From NCBI GenBank assembly GCA_964015995.1, contig CAXHFH010000082.1, forward strand, positions 1 through 11,088: a stretch of 11,088 nt of DNA, read 5' to 3'. Of the stretch, positions 6,435 to 11,088 are shown in pieces. Position 1 is the first letter of the stretch. The number at the start of each line of letters is the position of its first letter. This DNA is from UBA1672 sp964015995 (lineage in GTDB: Bacteria > Pseudomonadota > Alphaproteobacteria > Micavibrionales > Micavibrionaceae). The notes beneath the pieces are model-generated. The model searched no databases. It saw only the letters and a list, made by a program, of their open reading frames with translations, and was not told where the DNA came from. Made by a program: the position numbers and the translations under genes.

Positions 6435-7442
6435 ATGACTATGAAAGTTGCCATTAACGGTTTTGGACGCATTGGACGTCTTGTTGCACGCGCTATAATA
6501 GAGTCAGGTCGCGATGATCTGGAAATCGTAGCGATTAATGATCCGGGCGGTAACTTCTTTCCTCTTTTGAAGTATGATTCTGTACATGGACGTGCGCCAT
6601 TTACCGTTGAGCGCGATGGCGACGATGCGATGATCTTAGACGGCAAACGCATTCGCCGTTTTCGTAATCGTGATCCTAAAAACCTACACTGGGGTGAAGA
6701 GGATGTAGATATCCTGATGGAATGTACGGGTAAGTTTAATGATCGTGAGGGCGCACAGCTCCACCTTGATTCTGGCGCCAAGAAGGTTCTAATTTCTGCA
6801 CCTGCAACAGGTGATGACTTAACAGTCGTTTATGGGGTTAACCATGAATTGCTTCAAAAAGATCATAAGATTGTATCTAACGCATCTTGTACGACCAATT
6901 GTCTAGTGCCGGTTGCGTATGCCCTAAACGAATCGATTGGCATTGAAAAAGGATTTATGACAACGATTCATGCCTACACGGGTGATCAAAATACAGTCGA
7001 TGCATCACACAAAGATCCATATCGTGCGCGCGCAGCCGCCATCAACATGATTCCAACATCCACTGGTGCGGCAAAAGCCGTTGGAAAAGTTTTACCTGAA
7101 CTGGACGGAAAGCTTGATGGTGTTTCTATTCGCGTTCCCACACCGAATGTTTCACTTGTTGATATGAAATTTATGCCGTCTAAAAAAGTTACTGTTGAAG
7201 AAGTCAATGAAGCAGTTAAAACTTTTGCAAATGGAAAATTAAAAGGTGTACTTGGTGTTTATGACGATCCTTGCGTCTCTTCAGATTTCAATCATGATCC
7301 ACATTCGGCAATGTTTAATTTGAACGGCACCAAAGTTATTGATGGTGATTTTGTACGTGTAATGGCCTGGTACGACAATGAGTGGGGTTTCTCCTGCCGT
7401 ATGTTAGACACCGCACTGACCATGCATAAAGCAGGGTATTAA
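6435..7442 (+). CDS. gap: glyceraldehyde-3-phosphate dehydrogenase, type I
   Basis: Oxidises and phosphorylates glyceraldehyde-3-phosphate to 1,3-bisphosphoglycerate in glycolysis, or runs in reverse in gluconeogenesis. The Rossmann motif INGFGRIGR is at the N-terminus; D36 (AINDP) fits NAD preference. Catalytic C152 lies in SNASCTTNC and H179 in TTIHAYTGDQ. The phosphate-site segments STGAAKAVGKVLPEL and RVPTPNVSLVD follow, and WYDNEWGFSCRM ends the catalytic domain. Length 335 is standard. A GGAG (6421-6424) ten bases before the ATG supports this start; an ATG two codons later is also possible. It is last in the tkt-gap unit, which ends at the intrinsic terminator at 7521-7559. Confidence 0.97.
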   Translation: MTMKVAINGFGRIGRLVARAIIESGRDDLEIVAINDPGGNFFPLLKYDSVHGRAPFTVERDGDDAMILDGKRIRRFRNRDPKNLHWGEEDVDILMECTGKFNDREGAQLHLDSGAKKVLISAPATGDDLTVVYGVNHELLQKDHKIVSNASCTTNCLVPVAYALNESIGIEKGFMTTIHAYTGDQNTVDASHKDPYRARAAAINMIPTSTGAAKAVGKVLPELDGKLDGVSIRVPTPNVSLVDMKFMPSKKVTVEEVNEAVKTFANGKLKGVLGVYDDPCVSSDFNHDPHSAMFNLNGTKVIDGDFVRVMAWYDNEWGFSCRMLDTALTMHKAGY

Positions 7443-7464
7443 TTATACAAATATCCTTTTTATA

Positions 7465-7493
7465 TTGACACTAAACTACAAAATATTTAAAGA
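7465..7493 (+). promoter_or_regulatory. candidate promoter between gap and its terminator (possible short RNA)
   Basis: A perfect TTGACA (7465-7470) is followed after 17 bases by TAAAGA (7488-7493), a weak -10. A start near 7500 would give an RNA of about 60 bases ending at the strong terminator. It could instead be chance in AT-rich sequence, with the terminator simply serving gap. Confidence 0.25.
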
Positions 7494-7520
7494 TTATCTT
7501 CTAAACCGTTCTCCGTGGCA

Positions 7521-7559
7521 AAGCTGGTTCAAGATATATTCTTGAGCCAGCTTTTTTTT
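7521..7559 (+). terminator. intrinsic terminator after gap
   Basis: AAGCTGGTTCAAGA (7521-7534) pairs with TCTTGAGCCAGCTT (7540-7553) over 14 positions with one G-U and a five-base loop, and runs straight into a T tract to 7559. It separates the tkt-gap unit from the regulator unit downstream. Confidence 0.93.
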
Positions 7560-7583
7560 GAGAGAATAAAATACCACGAAATG

Positions 7584-7612
7584 TTGCCCGTTTTTTTGAG
7601 TTAATGTAAAAT
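7584..7612 (+). promoter_or_regulatory. promoter of the wHTH gene, implying a leaderless message
   Basis: TTGCCC (7584-7589), a 17-base spacer and TAAAAT (7607-7612, five of six matches) form a sigma70-like promoter. The -10 ends only three bases before the first ATG (7616), and a second ATG follows at 7619, about where transcription should begin. There is no Shine-Dalgarno before either, so the message is probably leaderless. Confidence 0.6.
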
Positions 7613-7615
7613 AAT

Positions 7616-8182
7616 ATGATGATCAATCCGATGAAGTTACAAGCCAAACGCGCAATGGCCACACGGGGGCAGAAGTCCTGCCTTGTGATCGATCATCTTG
7701 TTGAGGCTTTGGCTAGCGACCCCTCTTCATCTTTACGTCGTGGGCTCGTCCTGAATATGATTGATGAAAACCCCGGAATCACCCAAACAGAAATTATGCG
7801 CAACCTTAAAATCAGTAAATCGGCAATGAACCGTGAGATTGAATGGTTGTTCAATTACGGGTGTATCGTTCGCCAAGAAGCCGAGGATGATGGCCGAGCC
7901 ATAAAGTTAGAAACATGCGGCTATTCAAAAAGAGCATTGGAAAATGCGCTTGATTACTTCCCAAAATCGCATCAAGGTTTGCAAAATTTTTTGAATCGGT
8001 ATATAAAGGTATTAAAGCAGGATCGCCCGACTCTGCGAGATGCTCGTATTATTGCGACACTCTATGATAAGGGGGAGGCTTCCAAAACAGAGATAATGGA
8101 TAACCTCTACAACGGGCCTGCGACAACTGATAATAGAGCGTATAACAAGCTCTTAGAAGATGGAGTGATAAAAGATGGCTAG
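7616..8182 (+). CDS. MarR-like winged-helix regulator with a second wHTH-like segment
   Basis: A 188-residue probable DNA-binding protein. Residues 40-100 form a winged helix: a helix (RRGLVLNMIDENPG), the HTH ITQTEIMRNLKISKSAMNRE, and a wing-like VRQEAEDDGRAIKLE. A second similar unit spans about 142-188 (RIIATLYDKGEASKTEIMDN, then AYNKLLEDGVIKDG), but the protein ends where its wing would begin. This resembles MarR-type logic without matching a named subfamily I can identify. No ligand domain is visible. It has its own promoter and lies between gap and fba with terminators on either side, so it may sense or control carbon metabolism, or be an insertion into the cluster. Its stop overlaps the start of a 52-aa gene by eight bases. 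The first two codons are both ATG, and translation may begin at either. Confidence 0.82.
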   Translation: MMINPMKLQAKRAMATRGQKSCLVIDHLVEALASDPSSSLRRGLVLNMIDENPGITQTEIMRNLKISKSAMNREIEWLFNYGCIVRQEAEDDGRAIKLETCGYSKRALENALDYFPKSHQGLQNFLNRYIKVLKQDRPTLRDARIIATLYDKGEASKTEIMDNLYNGPATTDNRAYNKLLEDGVIKDG

Positions 8183-8333
8183 TTTAGACCCTCTCGTTAA
8201 TGCTGAGTTAAATATGGGCGCTGCTCAAGATTTTGATGGCCAATCGCCTATGAATCTGACAGCTCTATATGGTGCTGAAGTCAACTTCGATGAAGTTGCA
8301 CAGACCATTACGAACGGCATGACCAACGGATAA
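8175..8333 (+). CDS. 52-aa acidic small protein overlapping the wHTH gene
   Basis: The frame opens with ATG at 8175-8177, overlaps the wHTH stop by eight bases, and ends with TAA at 8331-8333. It reads MASLDPLVNAELNMGAAQDF and then 32 further residues ending TITNGMTNG. It holds seven Asp/Glu and no Lys, Arg, His, Cys or Trp, and no membrane segment. I do not recognise it. In the same frame a TAA lies two codons before the ATG, so it cannot extend upstream and is not a simple frameshifted end of the regulator. The overlap suggests coupled translation, and a terminator 31 bases downstream closes the unit. An acidic partner that binds or inhibits the basic regulator is a reasonable guess, unproven. 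It is real if conserved; the call rests on context only. Confidence 0.55.
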   Translation: MASLDPLVNAELNMGAAQDFDGQSPMNLTALYGAEVNFDEVAQTITNGMTNG

Positions 8334-8364
8334 AAATAAAAAAAATACTATAAAACTTAAGCTT

Positions 8365-8398
8365 AGGTCTTGAATGTAAATTTGAGACCTTTTCTTTT
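8365..8398 (+). terminator. intrinsic terminator after the wHTH / small-protein unit
   Basis: AGGTCTTGAA (8365-8374) pairs with TTTGAGACCT (8381-8390) over ten positions with two G-U pairs and a six-base loop, followed by TTTCTTTT. It isolates the unit from fba. Confidence 0.8.
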
Positions 8399-8406
8399 GC
8401 CTGAAA

Positions 8407-8434
8407 TTTGTTTAAACGTATTGTCGTAAACAAA
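8407..8434. promoter_or_regulatory. inverted repeat TTTGTTTA-N12-TAAACAAA upstream of fba (possible operator)
   Basis: A perfect eight-base inverted repeat (8407-8414 and 8427-8434) lies 28 bases before the aldolase start, after the terminator. A TAGAAT (8438-8443) just downstream could be the -10, although its -35 (AACGTA at 17 bases) is poor, so the palindrome would overlap the -35 zone as an operator or activator site does. An AGGA (8452-8455) seven bases before the ATG is the fba ribosome binding site. The factor that would bind is not evident. Confidence 0.45.
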
Positions 8435-8462
8435 ACATAGAATTTAAGTGTAGGAATAGATC

Positions 8463-9389
8463 ATGGCTCTATCAGCAGATGTAAAAAAGATTATTGATAA
8501 TTACGAAAATGAAAATGCAGGCGTTAAGGGCAACCTTGTGCGTATGCTCAATAACGGCGCATTGGCAGGAACCGGTAAAATGGTTATCCTTCCTGTTGAT
8601 CAGGGATTTGAACATGGACCTGCGCGCTCTTTCGCGAAAAACCCTGTTGGTTATGACCCGCATTATCACTATCAACTTGCCATTGATTCTGGCTGTAATG
8701 CTTATGCTGCGCCTTTAGGGTCGCTCCAAGCCGGCGCCGATACGTTCGCAGGCCAAGTTCCTACAATTTTAAAATATAACAGCTCAAACTCTTTGGCCTC
8801 CGGTAAAAACCAAGATGGTGATCAGGCCATCACAGGCTCTGTCCAAGATGCATTAGAGCTAGGCTGTAGCGCGGTTGGTTTCACAATCTATCCGGGTTCC
8901 GACAATCAGTTTGAAATGATGGAAGAAGTACGTGACATGATCCGCGAAGCCAAGGATGTTGGTTTACCGTCTGTTGTGTGGTCATACGCACGCGGCGAAG
9001 GCGTCACGAAAGAAGGCGAAACAGCAGTGGACGTCATTGCATACGCTGCGCACATGGCATGCTTGCTCGGCGCGCACATTATTAAGATTAAACTGCCAAC
9101 TGATCACATCATGCAGCCCGAAGCACAAAAAGCGTTTGAAGAGAACAACATCGACGTCAGCACTCAGGCAGCACGTGTAAAAGAAGTTGTACGTTCATGC
9201 TTTAACGGGCGCCGTATTGTTGTGTTCTCCGGTGGCGCAGCTAAAGGCGCGGACGCCGTCTATCAGGATGCGAAAGACATTCGTGATGGCGGTGGTAACG
9301 GTTCGATCATTGGTCGTAACTCATTCCAACGTGAGAACAAAGACGCGCGCGATATGCTTGCCAAAATCATGGATATCTACAAAGACTAA
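8463..9389 (+). CDS. fbaB: class I fructose-bisphosphate aldolase (FbaB/DhnA type)
   Basis: A Schiff-base aldolase that splits fructose-1,6-bisphosphate into two triose phosphates, and the reverse in gluconeogenesis. It is of the archaeal/FbaB TIM-barrel type, not the zinc-dependent class II. Landmarks are VILPVDQGFEHGP (41-53), GYDPHYHYQLAIDSGCNAYA (63-82), SAVGFTIYPGS, VWSYARGEG, the strand HIIKIKLPT (206-213; K208 or K210 should be the Schiff-base lysine), and phosphate-binding FSGGAAKG and GSIIGRNSFQR. The 308 residues are full length. The start is supported by AGGA at 8452-8455. It has its own promoter region after a terminator, so it is expressed apart from tkt-gap. Downstream lie gene debris and the EndoU gene, with no T-tract terminator before them. 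Confidence 0.95.
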   Translation: MALSADVKKIIDNYENENAGVKGNLVRMLNNGALAGTGKMVILPVDQGFEHGPARSFAKNPVGYDPHYHYQLAIDSGCNAYAAPLGSLQAGADTFAGQVPTILKYNSSNSLASGKNQDGDQAITGSVQDALELGCSAVGFTIYPGSDNQFEMMEEVRDMIREAKDVGLPSVVWSYARGEGVTKEGETAVDVIAYAAHMACLLGAHIIKIKLPTDHIMQPEAQKAFEENNIDVSTQAARVKEVVRSCFNGRRIVVFSGGAAKGADAVYQDAKDIRDGGGNGSIIGRNSFQRENKDARDMLAKIMDIYKD

Positions 9390-9403
9390 TCCGTGCGGCA
9401 ACA

Positions 9404-9637
9404 ATGCCAAGCCCACAAAAACATCAGATGGCTCCTATACATGGGATGTTCATAAACTAATCAGCACAGCCAATTCTTTGGCTGTGAAAGATGGCATGCA
9501 TAGATGCAGTAAAGCACTGATTTTTAAGTCATAAAACCATCAGGGCAGTCCAATTTGATAAAACACCGCCGCCAGATTATAGTGATGTTGATATAAACAC
9601 CCTACCCTATGATGATGATGATTTTGAGGTTCTATAA
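9404..9637 (+). pseudogene. disrupted gene of an alphaproteobacterial MDGMHR-motif hypothetical family
   Basis: Three protein-like pieces lie in different frames. An ATG at 9404 is one base out of frame with what follows; one extra G after it would give MAKPTKTSDGSYTWDVHKLI. That frame continues to LAVKDGMHRCSKALIFKS and stops at 9532. Shifting by one base in the T run 9521-9525 restores (SHK)TIRAVQFDKTPPPDYSD to DDDDFEVL, with a stop at 9635-9637. I recall a small alphaproteobacterial family with TWDVHKL..., then ...VMDGMHR.AKAL..G..TI.AV.F..P.PDY...LPYD; against that memory some 40-50 residues between LAV and DGMHR are missing, so there is probably an internal deletion too. Several lesions argue for a true pseudogene rather than one sequencing error. 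The family match is from memory and untested. Confidence 0.65.
9465..9486. other. perfect 9-bp hairpin inside the gene debris
   Basis: CACAGCCAA (9465-9473) and TTGGCTGTG (9478-9486) pair perfectly around a four-base loop. No T run follows on either strand, so it is not a classical intrinsic terminator. Lying 75 bases after the aldolase stop, it could stabilise the fba message 3' end, and it falls exactly where the pseudogene seems to have lost sequence. Confidence 0.55.
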
Positions 9638-9640
9638 ACT

Positions 9641-10126
9641 ATGAAGCAACCGCGCCAGAATAAAGCCCTGAAATATTTTATCTCCAGTATTTTGCTACTA
9701 CTTTTAATTGCGTTTTATAATGGTGAATTCGATCAAACGGCTCTGGAGACTGCTGCGATTGAAATCACGCACAATGAATCACACGATTTCACATTAAGTC
9801 AGCGCGCCAAAAAACATATTTTGTATGGAGATCATTCAGGTGGCGGTCATAAATATGGTGTTGGCAAAGCTTGTAAGAGTGAATTCCCCGAAGCATGGGA
9901 TGACCATAAAATTGTTTCCGTGGTTGAGCGAATCGCCGCGAATGATAATGCAGATTGGGAAAAGCAAAATAATGGCTACTTTGTAACTGAATCAAATGAA
10001 AATGGTGTGAATGTCCGCGTTGTTTTGGGGCGAGATAAAGACGAAGTCGTCACAGCGTATCCCACAAATGTTAAGCGTAATCCCTGCCCACCACGTCCGG
10101 CAAACGATAACAGCTATAATCGATGA
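9641..10126 (+). CDS. membrane-anchored or exported EndoU-type RNase
   Basis: Residues 50-145 match my recollection of the bacterial EndoU fold, best known as a toxin domain of contact-dependent inhibition proteins (CdiA-CT) and polymorphic toxins, where it cuts RNA. Likely catalytic residues are present: H59 (KKHILYGDH), H70 (GGGHKYG), a lysine around K89-K90, and T138/Y140 (TAYP); EFPEAW (81-86) is also typical. Residues 1-11 are basic and 12-26 strongly hydrophobic (FISSILLLLLIAFY), so the protein is exported or anchored with the RNase outside the cytoplasm. C78 and C149 could form a disulfide there. There is no delivery domain, and no immunity gene lies on either side. GAGG (9626-9629) is the ribosome binding site; the start is three bases after the pseudogene stop. 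Its last 13 bases overlap epmA on the other strand. Confidence 0.8.
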   Translation: MKQPRQNKALKYFISSILLLLLIAFYNGEFDQTALETAAIEITHNESHDFTLSQRAKKHILYGDHSGGGHKYGVGKACKSEFPEAWDDHKIVSVVERIAANDNADWEKQNNGYFVTESNENGVNVRVVLGRDKDEVVTAYPTNVKRNPCPPRPANDNSYNR

Positions 10127-11088
10127 ACAGGTGCCCAGAGTACGTCACTGATGTCATCTGCGTCCGTTGCCAACATAATCAAACGATCAACGCCTAATGC
10201 TATTCCTGCGCTCTCTGGCATATGTTCCAGAGCCTTAAAAAACTCTTCATCTGGCGGATAGGTTTCGCCGTATAGCTTTTTCTTTAATGCCATTTCATCT
10301 TCATATCGTGCGCGCTGTTCTTTTGCATCCATCAATTCTGAAAACGCATTGGCTATTTCTACACCACAAATATAAAGCTCGAATCGTTCCGCGAATCTTG
10401 GATCCTTTTCTTTCTTACGCGACAATGCCGCCATTGATATCGGGTAATCATAAAGAATAGTCGGAACGCCCTGCCCCAGATTAGGCTCAATTTTTTCCGC
10501 CATAATCGCATGAAAAATATCATCCCAAGCATCTTCTTCAACTGTACGGATACCTATATTGTTCGCCGCTAGAGCGAATAAGTCTTTGTCACCCAGATAA
10601 TTTTGAAGCTCAATTTCCGTATATTTTTCAAAAGCTTCGCATACGGAAACACGCTCCCACTCTTTAAAAGGATCACATTCATGGTTCTTATATTTAAATG
10701 TTTCAACGCCCAGACTACGGCACAGTTCAATGCAATCATCCATAAGGTCATGATAGTCTGCGCCAGTACGATACCACTCCAGTAGCGTAAATTCAGGGGA
10801 ATGTAACGCAGAGCCTTCCGCATTACGGTACACATGGCATATCTGATAAATACGCTCCATCCCTGCGCTCAGTAATTTTTTCATATCAAATTCAGGACTG
10901 GTATGCAGATACATTGTTTGCTCGACGCTGCGATCGACACCAAGTAAATCTGTTTTAAAGGCATGTATATGGGCATCCATCACAGGACAGATTTGTAATG
11001 CTGGTGTCTCTACTTCAAGGAAGTCCTGCGCGTCAAAGAAATTGCGAATCTGGCCCATAATTCGGGCCCTTTTTTTTAAAATCGGGCC
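10114..11088 (-). CDS. epmA: EF-P lysine ligase EpmA (PoxA/GenX), start beyond the window
   Basis: A class II lysyl-tRNA-synthetase paralogue that attaches beta-lysine to a conserved Lys of elongation factor P, helping ribosomes through proline runs. It shows motif 1 (FLEVETPAL), motif 2 (YRNAEGSALHSPEFTLLEWY), FELYICGVEIANAFSELMDA and motif 3 (GIALGVDRLIML). The frame stays open past the ATG at 11056-11058 to the window edge and reads GPILKKRARIM, matching the EpmA N-terminus (E. coli NLLKRAAIM), so that ATG is internal and only about 10-15 codons are missing. A lysyl-tRNA synthetase would need a whole anticodon-binding domain here, and ELMDAKEQRARYE also favours EpmA. The partner EpmB and EF-P genes are not in the window. 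Confidence 0.92.
   Translation of the reverse strand, partial: GPILKKRARIMGQIRNFFDAQDFLEVETPALQICPVMDAHIHAFKTDLLGVDRSVEQTMYLHTSPEFDMKKLLSAGMERIYQICHVYRNAEGSALHSPEFTLLEWYRTGADYHDLMDDCIELCRSLGVETFKYKNHECDPFKEWERVSVCEAFEKYTEIELQNYLGDKDLFALAANNIGIRTVEEDAWDDIFHAIMAEKIEPNLGQGVPTILYDYPISMAALSRKKEKDPRFAERFELYICGVEIANAFSELMDAKEQRARYEDEMALKKKLYGETYPPDEEFFKALEHMPESAGIALGVDRLIMLATDADDISDVLWAPVHRL

Noticed and set aside
9187..9389. Plus-strand frame inside the aldolase gene leading into the debris
   Set aside because: The part within the aldolase is an alternative-frame shadow with no protein-like character. Only the part after about 9404 resembles a real gene.
9465..9486. Hairpin after fba as an intrinsic terminator
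   Set aside because: No T tract follows on either strand, so it is kept only as a hairpin.
1..11088. CRISPR array, tRNA, rRNA, insertion sequence or attachment site
   Set aside because: I saw no regularly spaced repeats, tRNA-like folds, transposase fragments or terminal inverted repeats. The Tn5 mosaic end at the left edge is library adapter.
11059..11088. GC-rich and T-run bases at the right edge as a second adapter
   Set aside because: They encode GPILKKRARI in frame with EpmA and do not match a known adapter.

Overview
The window looks like a metagenome-assembled piece of an alphaproteobacterial chromosome of moderate GC (about mid-40s percent by eye). The evidence is a block recalled from that class: a short DUF4164-like gene, zapA, 6S RNA, the 5-formyl-THF cyclo-ligase gene and a ymdB-type phosphoesterase gene, with transketolase divergent from it. 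Other pointers are a CheY-like regulator with a GPDRRR tail and an EF-P lysine ligase (EpmA). I cannot name a genus. Both ends are incomplete. The left end is an Illumina Nextera adapter fused into yebC (bases 1-44), and the right end cuts epmA just short of its start.

Layout. 45-598 (-): yebC, cut by the adapter. 745-1851 (+): a two-gene unit, a CheY-like regulator and a helical partner that may be an HPt-like fold without its histidine. 1848-4163 (-): DUF4164-like gene, zapA, 6S RNA, ygfA/fau, ymdB, all read leftward. 4362-7442 (+): transketolase and GAPDH, closed by a strong intrinsic terminator at 7521-7559. 7575-8400 (+): a unit with its own promoter and terminator, holding a probably leaderless two-wHTH regulator and an overlapping 52-aa protein with seven acidic and no Lys, Arg or His residues. 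8463-9389 (+): class I fructose-bisphosphate aldolase. 9404-9637 (+): wreck of a gene with at least two frame disruptions and probably an internal deletion. 9641-10126 (+): a small membrane-anchored or exported EndoU-type RNase. 10114-11088 (-): epmA.

How it fits together. The plus-strand middle is central carbon metabolism (tkt, gap, fba). In many alphaproteobacteria pgk sits between gap and fba; here a regulator and small-protein unit fills that place. The minus-strand block joins cell division (ZapA), global transcription control (6S RNA) and folate recycling. The least ordinary parts are the regulator/acidic-peptide pair, the orphan EndoU gene beside gene debris, and the repeat-rich control region before tkt. 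I saw no CRISPR array, tRNA, rRNA or insertion sequence.
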